Part shown: one piece after another, positions 51,841 through 60,304 of the stretch
Numbering within the stretch: the stretch's first letter is position 1
How the letters are laid out: every line of letters starts with the position of its first letter
Assembly (NCBI RefSeq): GCF_011393025.1
Contig: NZ_JAAOEO010000005.1
Span: forward strand, 186,001 to 250,000
Length of the DNA stretch: 64,000 nucleotides
Direction: 5' to 3'
Source: Neobacillus terrae
Lineage (GTDB): Bacteria; Bacillota; Bacilli; Bacillales; Cytobacillaceae
Made by a program: the position numbers and the translations under genes
Notes under the pieces: generated by a model
The model's input: only the letters and a program-made list of their open reading frames with translations
What the model was told of the DNA's origin: nothing
The model's database searches: none

Positions 51841-51854
51841 TATTATAGAAAGGT

Positions 51855-52166
51855 TTAGATGAAGAATGGAAAAAATGGACCAAATGCTCGTATTCCAAAG
51901 AATGGGAAGCCGAATAACCCAAATGGTCCCCAGAATGGAAAAAATCTGCTTTCATCACTTGATTCCATTGCTGTATGAGGCAGATTGGCGCTTGGCATAA
52001 TGATATACATTTTATCATGGTCATAGCTGTGGAAAATTCCTTGATAAACTGAACCATCATTTTATTCTACCTGTACAAATTGAAATAAATGCTTTTTTGC
52101 CTTTTCATGGTGATCACTCATATCCCTCAGAAACTGGGTACTGCTTTGATCCAAATATGGATGCAT
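51855..52166 (-). pseudogene. Small gene interrupted by TAA (Phe/Gly-rich tail)
   Basis: GGAGG before ATG 52166; MHPYLDQSSTQFLRDMSDHH, then KAKKHLFQFVQVE, TAA, and in the same frame NDGSVYQGIFHSYDHDKMYI, ending with a tail of FPFWGPFGLFGFPFFG type. The tail resembles small Bacillus proteins rich in FPF/PFG. One nonsense codon splits a protein of about 103 residues. Confidence 0.6.
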
Positions 52167-52439
52167 TCGTTTACCTCCTCTTTTTATTCCATTTACAAAA
52201 AATTCCTAACCATAGTCAGGTGTTACGATGTTTTTTATAGACAAAGATTGTACGCCATAAATTTATCGATGTGTCCGTAATAATTGTAATTGACATTTAT
52301 GGAATAAAAAGGATAAAATATACTTACCTACCATGTATAACAAAGTAGTTCTTTTTTTTGTTTAGCTATCTTGTTAAACCAAATAGCGGTCCTTAACCAA
52401 TTTGCCTTATTAATAAGGAGTAAGAAAGGAAGCTATAAA

Positions 52440-52772
52440 ATGTCATTAAGAAGTCAATTATTAAAAGGAGTTTTGGATGGCTGTGTGATGGCTGTTATAG
52501 AAAAGGAACCTGTTTATGGCTATGAGCTGTCCAAGAAGCTTCAGGATATCGGATTGGCTGATGTGAGCGAAGGTACTATTTATCCCGTTTTGCTCCGACT
52601 TCAAAAAAATGGACTTATAAAGGGAGAAATGCAGCCCTCCGAATCAGGTCCCAACCGAAAATATTATAGATTAACAGATGAAGGAAAAGAGTCACTTAAT
52701 ACCATTGCCTATGAGTGGAAACACATCGTTAATCCAGTTAATTCTTTATTTAAAGGGAGGAATTTACCGTGA
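52440..52772 (+). CDS. PadR-family transcription regulator
   Basis: A 110-residue PadR winged helix: LLKGVLDGCVMAVIEKEPVY, GYELSKKLQDIG, SEGTIYPVLLRLQKNGLI and GPNRKYYRLTDEGKESL. ATG at 52440 with AAGGAAG 7 nt upstream; the frame extends upstream without a site. It overlaps the next gene by 4 bp (GTGA), forming the common PadR plus DUF1129/DUF1700 pair, where the regulator represses its own operon. Confidence 0.87.
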   Translation: MSLRSQLLKGVLDGCVMAVIEKEPVYGYELSKKLQDIGLADVSEGTIYPVLLRLQKNGLIKGEMQPSESGPNRKYYRLTDEGKESLNTIAYEWKHIVNPVNSLFKGRNLP

Positions 52773-53449
52773 AGGCCAAACAATTAATTGAGGAGAATAA
52801 CAGAAAACGAGAGCTTCTTAACCCTCAGAATGAAAAATACTATATGGACATGTTACTTTACATTCGTCTGCAATTAACTCTTTCCGAGCAACAGTCCGAG
52901 GAGGTATTAATCGAAATGCTTGATCACCTTCTGGATGGCCAGCAGGAAGGCAAGTCGGCACAAGACATTTTCGGTGATGATCCCAAAGGCTATGCAGATG
53001 AAATTATTGAAAATTTACCGAAGGAGCGGAAACGAAAAGTTTTTCCTTTTATTAGTGGGATAGTCATTAATATCGTAAGTTGGTTTTTAATGATTCGTGG
53101 TGTGATTATACTGGCTGCCTCACAATTCAAGAGTATCCCCACAACAATTTATCCATTCACCGCTCTTATTGAGTTTGCAGTTACTTTGGGAATCACCTTA
53201 TTTGGTGTATGGTATATCTTTAGGATCATCAGGCAATCGCTATTTCAAAACAAAACTAATGAGAAAAAAAATATGCTAAAAGTGGGTCTTTTCGCAGCGT
53301 TTTCCATGTTAATCTTCATGCTAATAAATCTTTTAATACCAAAGTTTGGCCCAACCTTCCAGTTTAACTGGTGGTCTTCTGTACTTGTCGGAGGAGGCAT
53401 TTGGGCAATCCTATCTATGCTAAAAAAATTTGAAGTTGGGTTTAATTAA
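52769..53449 (+). CDS. DUF1129-like membrane protein, partner of PadR
   Basis: A 226-residue protein. The N-terminal 90 residues are soluble (NEKYYMDMLLYIRLQLTLSE, MLDHLLDGQQEGKSAQDIFG), followed by four membrane segments (FPFISGIVINIVSWFLMIRG to LVGGGIWAILSMLKKF). The N-terminal pattern is shared by DUF1129/DUF1700 proteins next to PadR genes. Start GTG overlaps the PadR stop. Function unknown. Confidence 0.75.
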   Translation: MKAKQLIEENNRKRELLNPQNEKYYMDMLLYIRLQLTLSEQQSEEVLIEMLDHLLDGQQEGKSAQDIFGDDPKGYADEIIENLPKERKRKVFPFISGIVINIVSWFLMIRGVIILAASQFKSIPTTIYPFTALIEFAVTLGITLFGVWYIFRIIRQSLFQNKTNEKKNMLKVGLFAAFSMLIFMLINLLIPKFGPTFQFNWWSSVLVGGGIWAILSMLKKFEVGFN

Positions 53450-53462
53450 ACACCGTCTTTCA

Positions 53463-53500
53463 CCCCATTTTGCAGCTTCTAAATGGGGATCTTTTTAATT
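53463..53500 (+). terminator. Intrinsic terminator of the padR operon
   Basis: CCCCATTT, 10-nt loop, AAATGGGG followed by ATCTTTTT. Confidence 0.75.
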
Positions 53501-53650
53501 GTATGTAATTTGGAAATTCTTACTCAATATTCTTAAGATTTCAAGTTATTTTCCTATTCTGTGTATTTGGGAGATCCTTCCATTAGTGGAAATAGAGGTT
53601 TATAATAACCATATAGTGTTAATCAACCCGCTATGGGGGAGGAATTATCC

Positions 53651-53761
53651 ATGTTAAACCATATTTTTCTTCAAATTAAAAATACATTTATCCCTACGTC
53701 ATCTGATAAAATTAGAGAATTCGAACGGATCGAATCAAAACGCACAAAAACTCGCAGATAA
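53651..53761 (+). CDS. Small basic protein (36 residues)
   Basis: GGGGGAGG 8 nt before the ATG is a very strong ribosome site. Reads MLNHIFLQIKNTFIPTSSDK and a basic tail (ESKRTKTRR). A terminator follows 12 nt after the stop, so this is a complete small transcription unit. Family not recognised. Confidence 0.55.
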   Translation: MLNHIFLQIKNTFIPTSSDKIREFERIESKRTKTRR

Positions 53762-53773
53762 ATTCACATATTG

Positions 53774-53803
53774 AAAGAAGCCGTAAAAGGCTTCTTTTTT
53801 TAT
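53774..53803 (+). terminator. Intrinsic terminator of the 36-residue gene
   Basis: AGAAGCC, 6-nt loop, GGCTTCT followed by TTTTTT. Confidence 0.85.
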
Positions 53804-53930
53804 TTAAAAGTTGATCCCACTTGCTTGGTAAAACTAATTATGTCAGCACCTAAAATTTATCTATCTGTGCCTTTTAAGAACTTTTTACTCTATTAATCTG
53901 CTAGTTTTCTCTCAATGAACCTCTATTATT

Positions 53931-53958
53931 CAAAAAAAAGAAGACAATAAATTGTCTC
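53931..53958 (-). terminator. Intrinsic terminator of the esterase gene
   Basis: AGACAAT, 2-nt loop region, ATTGTCT followed by TCTTTTTTTTG on the minus strand. Confidence 0.6.
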
Positions 53959-53959
53959 C

Positions 53960-54703
53960 TCAAAGTGCTTGTTTGATAAAATCTAAGGTTCTTTCTATAA
54001 TTACCCGCTGGTCATTATCAAGTGTTGCAACATGGTAACTATCACTCAACTGATGGATTTCTTTTATTTCGGAAGTAATACCATCATAAATAATTTTTGC
54101 ATTATTTGGCGGTACCACATGGTCCTCATTTGAAACAAAAATTAATGCAGGACAAGTAATTTTTGATAGATTCTCCTTTACCTCATCTATTAATTGTAAA
54201 ATTTCTTTAATCGATTGAACAGGGGTCTTTTCATAAGCCAGCTCTTTGACACCGGGTTTTTTAATATCAGATCCAATTGCATCTAAAAATCTGACTCCTT
54301 CTAATTGCCTCACTGGGTCCATTGCCGGAATATCCACAGCCGCATTTATAAGAACAATCGAACGAATCTCGGGATGTTTTTCCGCCATATAAAGTGTCAG
54401 CGTTCCTCCCATTGACAGACCAGTAACAAAGATAGTATCACAACGTTGTTTTAACCATTCATAACCTTCTTCTATCGAGGAAATCCAATCCTGAAAGCTA
54501 GTTTTTTCCATATCTTCATAATGTGTACCATGCCCTTTAAGACGCGGTCCGCAAACCGTAAACCCAGCTGCTGCATACGCCTCACCTAAAGGCCGCATGC
54601 TTTGAGTCGATCCTGTAAAACCATGAGAAACTAAGATTCCCACTCGATTTCCTTCAAAGTAGAACGGTTCAGCACCTTCTAAAATAGGGTACAATTCAGT
54701 CAT
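53960..54703 (-). CDS. Alpha/beta hydrolase, carboxylesterase of Est30 type
   Basis: A 247-residue serine hydrolase. VSHGFTGSTQSMRPL is the oxyanion region, VTGLSMGGTLTLYMAEKHP holds the nucleophile Ser (GLSMGG), FVSNEDHVVPP the acid, and SDSYHVATLD the catalytic His. This layout matches the monoglyceride lipase / Est30 carboxylesterase family of Bacillus and Geobacillus. ATG at 54703 with GGAGG 7 nt upstream; the ATG two codons earlier is too close. Confidence 0.88.
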   Translation of the reverse strand: MTELYPILEGAEPFYFEGNRVGILVSHGFTGSTQSMRPLGEAYAAAGFTVCGPRLKGHGTHYEDMEKTSFQDWISSIEEGYEWLKQRCDTIFVTGLSMGGTLTLYMAEKHPEIRSIVLINAAVDIPAMDPVRQLEGVRFLDAIGSDIKKPGVKELAYEKTPVQSIKEILQLIDEVKENLSKITCPALIFVSNEDHVVPPNNAKIIYDGITSEIKEIHQLSDSYHVATLDNDQRVIIERTLDFIKQAL

Positions 54704-54889
54704 ATTCATTCCTCCACTTTAGTTGTCCTTCATAAAAAGAATTCGCTTCTCTTTCACTAAAACCTTCATTTTGTTTAAAATCTTTTACCTTTAATAAGTG
54801 AAGTAAATAGAATGGTATTTATGTAGTTTACATAATAATATTATTTACTTAAGCAAAGGAACTTCAATCTGAGTTCTTATTCATATTTA
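54704..54889. other. AT-rich intergenic region, nothing seen
   Basis: Stops in all frames and no clear structure. Confidence 0.3.
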
Positions 54890-54970
54890 AATGATTTTCG
54901 TGGAGTCTTGCTATTTTTGCTCACCCTTTGTTCAAATTGCAATTTTCTCTTAGAAAATGAGTCTAATAAA
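54890..54970. repeat. Composite intergenic repeat, right-end fragment
   Basis: TTTTCGTGGAGTC, GCTATTTTTGCTCACC and TTCAAATTGCAATTTTCTC match the right end of the elements at 16675-16998 and 32514-32862. The rest of the element is missing. Confidence 0.7.
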
Positions 54971-54996
54971 ATTACCAATTTTTTCTCAATAAAATA

Positions 54997-55040
54997 CTAA
55001 AAGCAGTGAATTTCCTCTTGGAAGATCCACTGCTTTTCAA
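54997..55040. terminator. Terminator hairpin
   Basis: AAAAGCAGTG, 19-nt loop, CACTGCTTTT between the esterase and the tyrosinase-like gene; A- and T-rich on both sides, so it could act in both directions. Confidence 0.55.
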
Positions 55041-55111
55041 TATTTTTGCATGTGCTTTTACCTAAGCGGGTACATCAAAAGAACTTTATTAAGCGATTTT
55101 ATTAAAATTAA

Positions 55112-55588
55112 TTATCCTCTATTTCTATTTTCAAACTGACTGTACCAGTTATCAATCAGCCGGTGCCAATTATAGAAAAGAGTACTCCTCGGTGCAAGTG
55201 GTACTTGACTAAAATCTTCATCGCCGAAAACATCCGCTCCGATTATGTGTATAGCAGCATGAAGGTTAGAGCTCTGAATAAAACTGCCCAATTCATCAGC
55301 CGAACCAAACGATGAAAGATTTCTCGTAATACGATTTTCAGCTTCATCTAGGCTTCTTCTCCATGCTGGATGCCTTTTACACTCCATTGGAATCGAAGAC
55401 CAAGGTTCTACCCTGCGTAGGTTATACCCCTGCTCTTGAAACCAGCTTAAAGTTTTCTGTATAAAGTAACGATGAAAATCGAGGAACTCAATTCCACTTC
55501 CAGGTTGTGAACGCATATCCATATGCATGTTATGCCATCTTAAATGCTCATCAAGGAATTGCTTAGGGAAATTAGGTATAGTTGTCAT
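55112..55588 (-). CDS. Tyrosinase-like mini-protein
   Basis: A 158-residue protein that keeps the pieces of a type-3 copper site: RWHNMHMD and FLDFHRYFIQKTLSWF (CuA-like), LHAAIHIIGADVFGDEDF (HxxxH, CuB-like) and PRSTLFYNWHRLIDNW (HxxxD, CuB). The spacing is compressed compared with tyrosinases of about 280 residues. It may oxidise phenols, or be a non-catalytic relative. Binding cannot be proven from sequence. Ribosome site AGGAG is present; the ATG is followed by TTIPNF. Confidence 0.5.
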   Translation of the reverse strand: MTTIPNFPKQFLDEHLRWHNMHMDMRSQPGSGIEFLDFHRYFIQKTLSWFQEQGYNLRRVEPWSSIPMECKRHPAWRRSLDEAENRITRNLSSFGSADELGSFIQSSNLHAAIHIIGADVFGDEDFSQVPLAPRSTLFYNWHRLIDNWYSQFENRNRG

Positions 55589-55671
55589 TTGTTATCTCCT
55601 TTTTAATATAGCTATATTAGAAAGGAGAACTTTTGATTGTATACTTGTCCTAATTTCGGCCTTTATTTTTA

Positions 55672-55697
55672 GATTACAATAACCTAGTTCGGAGTTA
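55672..55697. repeat. 26-bp repeat shared (inverted) with 37570-37596
   Basis: GATTACAATAACCTAGTTCG followed by GAGTTA; the reverse complement of the left end of the hairpin element at 37570-37725. The rest of that element is absent here. Confidence 0.7.
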
Positions 55698-55730
55698 TCC
55701 ACAAGGTAAAATTCTAATTTGCTAAATTGA

Positions 55731-55764
55731 CAAAAAAAGCATTAATCCTTTTAGATCAATGCAC
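55731..55764 (-). terminator. Terminator of the GTGCATTAATCC type
   Basis: GCATTGATCTAAA and GGATTAATGC arms followed by TTTTTTTGTC on the minus strand, after yfmQ. Confidence 0.65.
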
Positions 55765-55780
55765 TTGATTATCTTCATAT

Positions 55781-56233
55781 TTAAATGGCATTCCCTATTT
55801 CCTTCAAAGAAAGCTTTTGGAGATTCTCAGAATCCAAACTATAAGCTTGTAATTTTTTCTTGAACTTTTTTACAACATCAATGCGATCGTTGTATATAAA
55901 CACAAACAGCCTAACGTCCTTTTTGCCTCTTTTAGTATCTATAACCAAGCGAGTACCACTGTTTTCAGGGTTTAAATATACTTGCTCGTTCCCTGGCCAG
56001 ATATAATTTCGTTCTAAAAATGCAGCATTATTAAAGTCGTGAATAATTTGAATTTTAGATTGTCCTTCTAAGTGCCTATCACCAAGCGTTATTGTTACAT
56101 CTTCGCTTTTAAGTTTTGAATGCACTTCAAAGTTACTAATTAGCCATTCCACAATACCAGTTGGAAGACAAGTCATTAATATTTTAACTAAACTGATGAG
56201 AATTATAGAAACTACAACAGCCCAGGTCATCAT
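55781..56233 (-). CDS. yfmQ: YfmQ-like membrane-anchored protein
   Basis: A 150-residue protein with one N-terminal membrane segment (WAVVVSIILISLVKILMTCL) and a cytoplasmic or outside domain. PTGIVEWLISNFEVHSKL, LGDRHLEG and WPGNEQVYLNPENSGT match my memory of B. subtilis YfmQ, an uncharacterised protein. ATG after GGAGATG (4 nt). Function unknown. Confidence 0.65.
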   Translation of the reverse strand: MMTWAVVVSIILISLVKILMTCLPTGIVEWLISNFEVHSKLKSEDVTITLGDRHLEGQSKIQIIHDFNNAAFLERNYIWPGNEQVYLNPENSGTRLVIDTKRGKKDVRLFVFIYNDRIDVVKKFKKKLQAYSLDSENLQKLSLKEIGNAI

Positions 56234-56270
56234 ATATCATCTCCATATCATCTGAATATATATTATAGCA

Positions 56271-57156
56271 CTAGAGTATTATTTTTGGTACCCCATGAGG
56301 TAAAAGCTGCAACAAAAAACAGAACCTGGTGTTACTAGGCTCTGTTTTAATTGAACCTATGGTTATCTGTTCCTTTAAAAATAAAACACCCCAAACCATA
56401 CCGAACAAAGGAATCATGTAGGTCACACTTACCGTTTTAGTTGGTCCTATATTTTTTATTAAATAGTAATAGACAAGATACCCCATCGCAGTACTTAAAA
56501 GGGCTACTCCCATAACGGATAAGGAAACAATAGGAGTTATAGCAGATAGTGATTTAGGTAAATTTAATAAGCTGAATGGAAGAATTATCAGGGAAGCACC
56601 CATTTGCTGGCCGAAGGCGACAGCTGCGGGAGAGACACTTTCAAAAGTTTTTTAGTATACCACACCTGCCAAACCATAAGAAAACTTGAAAGAATAGAAC
56701 GGAAAAAGCAGCTATGACCTTTAACGTAAGAGGAATGGGGGCTCCGGCCAACCAATATAACTCCAATTATACCAAGGAAAATACCTGCCCACTTTTTTAA
56801 AGTTAACCTTTCATTCAACCAGCCCCAGGCACAAGTGCTGTAAATAAAGGAGTAAGGGAATTAATGATGGATATTAACGAAGAATTCAATTGAAATGAAA
56901 CTATGGCCACAAGTGTAAAAGGAATTGCAGCATTCAATGACCCCACAATAAGATATTGTCTCCATTTCTTCCTAAACATCGTTGATTGGCCAGTTAGAAA
57001 TGCGTAAATCAATAAACCAGCTGCAGCAAAGGTAACACGGCCTTGAGCTGTAAGAAACGGACCGATTGCCGGTGAAGCAATTCTAACAAATAAAAACGAG
57101 GACCCCCATAGGGCAGTTAATGCAAACAAGGCTCCAATTTCTCTAGTTTTCATCAA
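56271..57156 (-). pseudogene. EamA/DMT-family transporter broken by several frameshifts
   Basis: Three frames in order: 57156-56815 (EIGALFALTALWGSSFLFVR to TPLFTALVPGAG), 56818-56588 (NERLTLKKWAGIFLGIIGVI then scrambled), and 56603-56271 (MGASLIILPFSLLNLPKSL to YMIPLFGMVWGVLFLKEQIT). They are the two EamA halves of a ten-helix drug/metabolite transporter. At least three frameshifts are needed, and the last 20 residues do not look like the family end. Not functional. Confidence 0.85.
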
Positions 57157-57439
57157 TCACACCTATTAAAAAACGACTGCTTAATACAGTAATGTATTCC
57201 CTCCTTATAATAAATGTCGTTTTGAAAGATGGTTCCAATTAAGGGGCGGCCTAATTTTTTAATATTTCATATAATGGGCACTACTAATAAGTGCCCCTTA
57301 TTCTGGAAATATATCAGTTTGGCGGTCTTTTTTTATTAAAAATAGATGATTTACATCAAAAAAATAAATTTTTTCTGTTCCGGAATGTATTTTCGAGGAT
57401 AAAAGCCGGACTTTCCTTAGAAAATATTAAACTTGTTTT

Positions 57440-57590
57440 AGAGAAATGCACGATTTTTATAAAAGAATGCACGAATCTTAAAAGGAAATGCACGATTTTT
57501 ATAAAAGAATGCATGAATCTTAAAAGAAAATGCACGATTTTTACTACGATTGCACGGCTTTATAAAGAAATGCCCACTTTACTATTTCTT
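57440..57590. repeat. Array with an exact 21-bp period (AATGCACGA units)
   Basis: AATGCA/AATG starts at 57445, 57466, 57487, 57508 and 57529; weaker units follow to about 57575. Unit core is AATGCACGATTTTTATAAAA. It is the reverse complement of the unit in the array at 7381-7640. A 116-codon plus-strand frame (57291-57641) crosses it, giving a peptide that alternates KCTIFIKECTNLKR; that is a result of the repeat. Confidence 0.8.
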
Positions 57591-57684
57591 CTTCATCAAT
57601 TCTACTATTTTTCCCTTTCATCGCATTACATACGTTGCTGAATGGGCGCGTGTGCTTCTCTTTAGCTATCGGCCTTTTATAAAT

Positions 57685-57981
57685 CTAATGCTCCTCTTTA
57701 ATTAGATTAATGAAATCGTCTCTCTCCTCATCCATACTGGTGATCATTTTTATATTTTTTTCACTGCTTAAAAATCGCTTCACTCTGCTATTTTGGTAGA
57801 TAATGTATTCATATCTATAATCCTTTTCCAATTCACCAAACCAGGTTTCTTCCTTTAATCTGTTAATATTCTTCTGGAATTTTGTTTCAAGAGCTCGTTC
57901 CGGGATGAAATGTCCAATAATTTCACCTGCGAGATCAAATAGCAATTCAACAATAAAACCGCTAATGGTAATCACCCCCAT
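57685..57981 (-). CDS. Hypothetical protein, start doubtful
   Basis: A frame of 98 residues: a hydrophobic start (VITISGFIVELLFDLAGEII), then a charged, mostly helical body (RALETKFQKNINRLKEETWF). GGGGGTG precedes an ATT codon six codons in, where ATG would give perfect spacing; the frame's own ATG has no site. This hints at a start-codon mutation. Family not recognised. Confidence 0.45.
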   Translation of the reverse strand: MGVITISGFIVELLFDLAGEIIGHFIPERALETKFQKNINRLKEETWFGELEKDYRYEYIIYQNSRVKRFLSSEKNIKMITSMDEERDDFINLIKEEH

Positions 57982-58218
57982 TAAAATTTGATGACTGTGA
58001 AATAGTTTAAGAAAAATAACAATTCATATCGAAATAATGGCCAGAGCCATTTATCATTTTTAAGGAGTTTCATTATTCTTCTATTTATTTAACTTAGTTT
58101 CCTTCTACGCTCTGATTATTTTTGGTAATTTTGTTTTAAAAAGTAATTAAGTTAGGAAAAAAATCAAATCTTATGAATTTCTTAAGGTTGGACTGTTAGT
58201 ATAAGGATTGTTGGAGGG

Positions 58219-59041
58219 ATGAAATTGAAAAAGAATATAATCAAAATAACATTAGATTTACTAATGGCGATCACATTTGCTTTACTAATGAACCCTAGGG
58301 TCCTAAATGGACTGCCTTTTCACGAGATTGTCGGGCTATTGATTGGAGTTGCCATCCTTACCCACATCGGCTTGAATTTTCGGTGGGTAATCCAGACTTC
58401 CAAGAAAATTTTTAACCCTGCTCATCCGGGAAAGACTCGTTTTAGTTTTGCATTAAATATACTCCTACTAATTTCAATGGCAACTATTATTATTACAGGT
58501 ATCCTTATCTCACGTGTTGTCTTACCTAGTCTTGCCATTGAAAGCAGCCGGGGCCATTCGGGGACTACATAATCTTTCATCTAACTTGACTCTCGCCCTG
58601 GTTGGAATTCATATTGGTGTTCATTGGAAATGGATAATGGGAGTATTTAAGAAAATGTTTAAGTTTAAAGAAGGTAAATGGAGAAAAGAAGCGATTGTTT
58701 CAGCGATACTGTCAATCGCTATCCTAGCAGGCCGAATACAATGGTTTGCTTCCACTTCTTCTTCCAGTATGGGGAATTTTGAAGAAAAAAAATTCGCTGA
58801 AAATGGACAAAGACCTGACTTCCAGAACGGTAATGGGTCCGATTTTCAAGGACCGCCTCCAGGGAATTTTAATGGTCAGCATGAAAGATTTGATGGCCGC
58901 GAACGACATAAAGACCGTGGCGGAGGAAGCCCATTCCTGGTAATTCTAAACTATTTTATCATTTTTGGGGTTCTTACTGTTGGAACTTATTATCTTGAAA
59001 AGCGGATTTTACGTAAAAGAAGATTAGCTAAAAGTGCATAG
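58219..59041 (+). pseudogene. DUF4405-like membrane protein with a frameshift
   Basis: The first frame (58219-58572) gives three or four membrane segments (LLMAITFALLMNPRVLNGLP, THIGLNFRWVIQTSKKIF, FALNILLLISMATIIITGIL); the +1 frame continues RGLHNLSSNLTLALVGIHIG, HWKWIMGVF, a Gly/Asn/Pro-rich loop and a last segment to 59041. The His pairs (HEIVG, LTHIGL, LHNLSS, GIHIGVH) suggest a heme-binding cytochrome b-like core. The break lies near GGGG at about 58550. TTG at 58225 with GGAGGG 6 nt upstream is a likely start. Confidence 0.75.
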
Positions 59042-59043
59042 TC

Positions 59044-59072
59044 AAAACGTCCGTTTCGCACGGACGTTTTTT
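59044..59072 (+). terminator. Intrinsic terminator after the DUF4405-like gene
   Basis: ACGTCCG, 7-nt loop, CGGACGT followed by TTTTTAT. Confidence 0.85.
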
Positions 59073-59101
59073 ATGTTTTTAGATATTGTTTCCGAGGCTC
59101 T

Positions 59102-59132
59102 AAAAAATAAGCCACTTTTAAAAAGCGGCTTG
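59102..59132 (-). terminator. Intrinsic terminator of the GNAT pseudogene
   Basis: AAGCCGCTTTT and AAAAGTGGCTT arms followed by ATTTTTTAG on the minus strand. Confidence 0.75.
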
Positions 59133-59139
59133 ATTTAAT

Positions 59140-59648
59140 CTATAAATCCTTAATCATGTTATACCAAACGAATCCGCCATGCTCTGAATTGGATATTCCT
59201 TTGTTGAGATACCCATGTTTTTCATAGAAAGGAATTAAACTCTCCTTGCATGTAAGAGTGATCGTTTCACGTTTTTTCACTCTTGCTTCTTTTTCCAGTC
59301 GTTCAAGTAATGCTGATGCAATGCCGCGTTTTAGATATTTCGGTAAAACCGCTATTCCTAATATACTTTGATGACCGCTTGCAGTTGGGTTAGCCTTTGT
59401 TTCAATAAAAAGATCATCAGTAATATAAGGAACGTCAATGACAGGGCCATTTATAAAACCTATTATTTTACCCTTCTCTTCAGCCACAAAAAACTATCGG
59501 CAATGGATTTAATTCGGACTTCAAAGGCATTTTTCGTTGCAGCCTCTTCTTTTTCAAAGCACAAGTTTTCAATCTCCACAAGTTCAGCTAAATCTTCGAC
59601 TTTTACATTTCGAATTTCCAACAACCCTCTCATTCCTCCCATGATCAC
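59140..59648 (-). pseudogene. GNAT-family N-acetyltransferase with a homopolymer frameshift
   Basis: The first frame (from about 59648 to 59463) reads LEIRNVKVEDLAELVEIENL, FEKEEAATKNAFEVRIKS then is lost; the next frame (59487 to 59140) reads EEKGKIIGFINGP, GIAVLPKYLKRGIASALLER (acetyl-CoA loop RGIASA), and CKESLIPFYEKHGY. The join is at a run of six T (AGTTTTTTG); seven would restore the frame. The likely start is a TTG or the ATG at 59633 after GGGAGG. Function unknown. Confidence 0.75.
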
Positions 59649-60130
59649 ATGATATTTTTTTAAAATAATAAAAACTTTGTAAATAAATTATAAAATGAAA
59701 TTTGAAGAAAGAAAATTAAAAAGATTGGCTTTTCTCATTAAGACAGCTTGAGCGGACCTTGGTACAATTATAAAAAACTTGTGCCTCTCGGGATTCTGCA
59801 AATATCCCGGCTAAAATGCGCAAAAAAAGAAACTCGCTAAAAGAACGAGTCTCATCCTTTTTTCTTCGTTAGTAATTCCGCTCCGCCAAGCAAACGTTAT
59901 GTGACTTAGTGAGGTTTTTACGGATTTTTTCTTTGGAGGAAGCTGTAACTTTCCTGGTTCTAATCTGATAGTAGACAAACAATTGACCCCTGAGTATACT
60001 GATAATCTTGTTAATGCCGATATTGCAATTCCTATCAGGCAATGAAACTCGTTTAGTTTCCGAAAACCAATGCTAAAAAGAAAATAGGTGGCAATGAAGG
60101 TCGTTTAGTGGTGAACCAACGGTACGTACT
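59649..60130. other. Intergenic region, no gene supported
   Basis: About 480 bp. A terminator-like hairpin is listed separately. Near 60040-60110 an imperfect repeat (GGCAATGAAACTCGTTTAG and GGCAATGAAGGTCGTTTAG) is visible. No start with a good ribosome site. Confidence 0.4.
59820..59853 (-). terminator. Hairpin with T-run, gene served unclear
   Basis: ACTCG, loop, CGAGT with flanking pairs, followed by TTCTTTTTTTG on the minus strand. No gene on the minus strand immediately precedes it. Confidence 0.5.
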
Positions 60131-60246
60131 TTCCGCCAATTTTTGTTTCTATTCCGCCAATCTCAGCCAAAATTCCGCGAAACCAATAAAGAATCCCGCC
60201 AAATCGCTCTGTTGTTCCGCCAAGCAGAAATACCCTTCCGCCAATC
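60131..60246. repeat. Array with an exact 21-bp period (TTCCGCCAA units)
   Basis: CCGCC/CCGC/CCG occurs at 60133, 60154, 60175, 60196, 60217 and 60238, exactly 21 bp apart; TTCCGCCAA is the shared core and the other bases vary. An extra TCCGCCAAG lies at 59883. Unit sequence differs from the TGCATT arrays, only the period is shared. Short open frames across it are repeat artefacts. Confidence 0.8.
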
Positions 60247-60263
60247 CCCTCTCTTTATTCCAA

Positions 60264-60297
60264 ATAAAAAGAGAGAAGGAAAAATTCCTTCTCTCAA
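60264..60297 (-). terminator. Intrinsic terminator of the LTA synthase gene
   Basis: GAGAGAAGG, loop, CCTTCTCTC followed by TTTTTATTTG on the minus strand. Confidence 0.85.
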
Positions 60298-60304
60298 AAA
60301 ACTC

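Noticed and set aside
57291..57641. A 116-codon plus-strand frame across the 21-bp array
   Set aside because: Its sequence is set by the 21-bp repeat, it has no convincing ribosome site, and the same repeat at 7.4 kb is not open.
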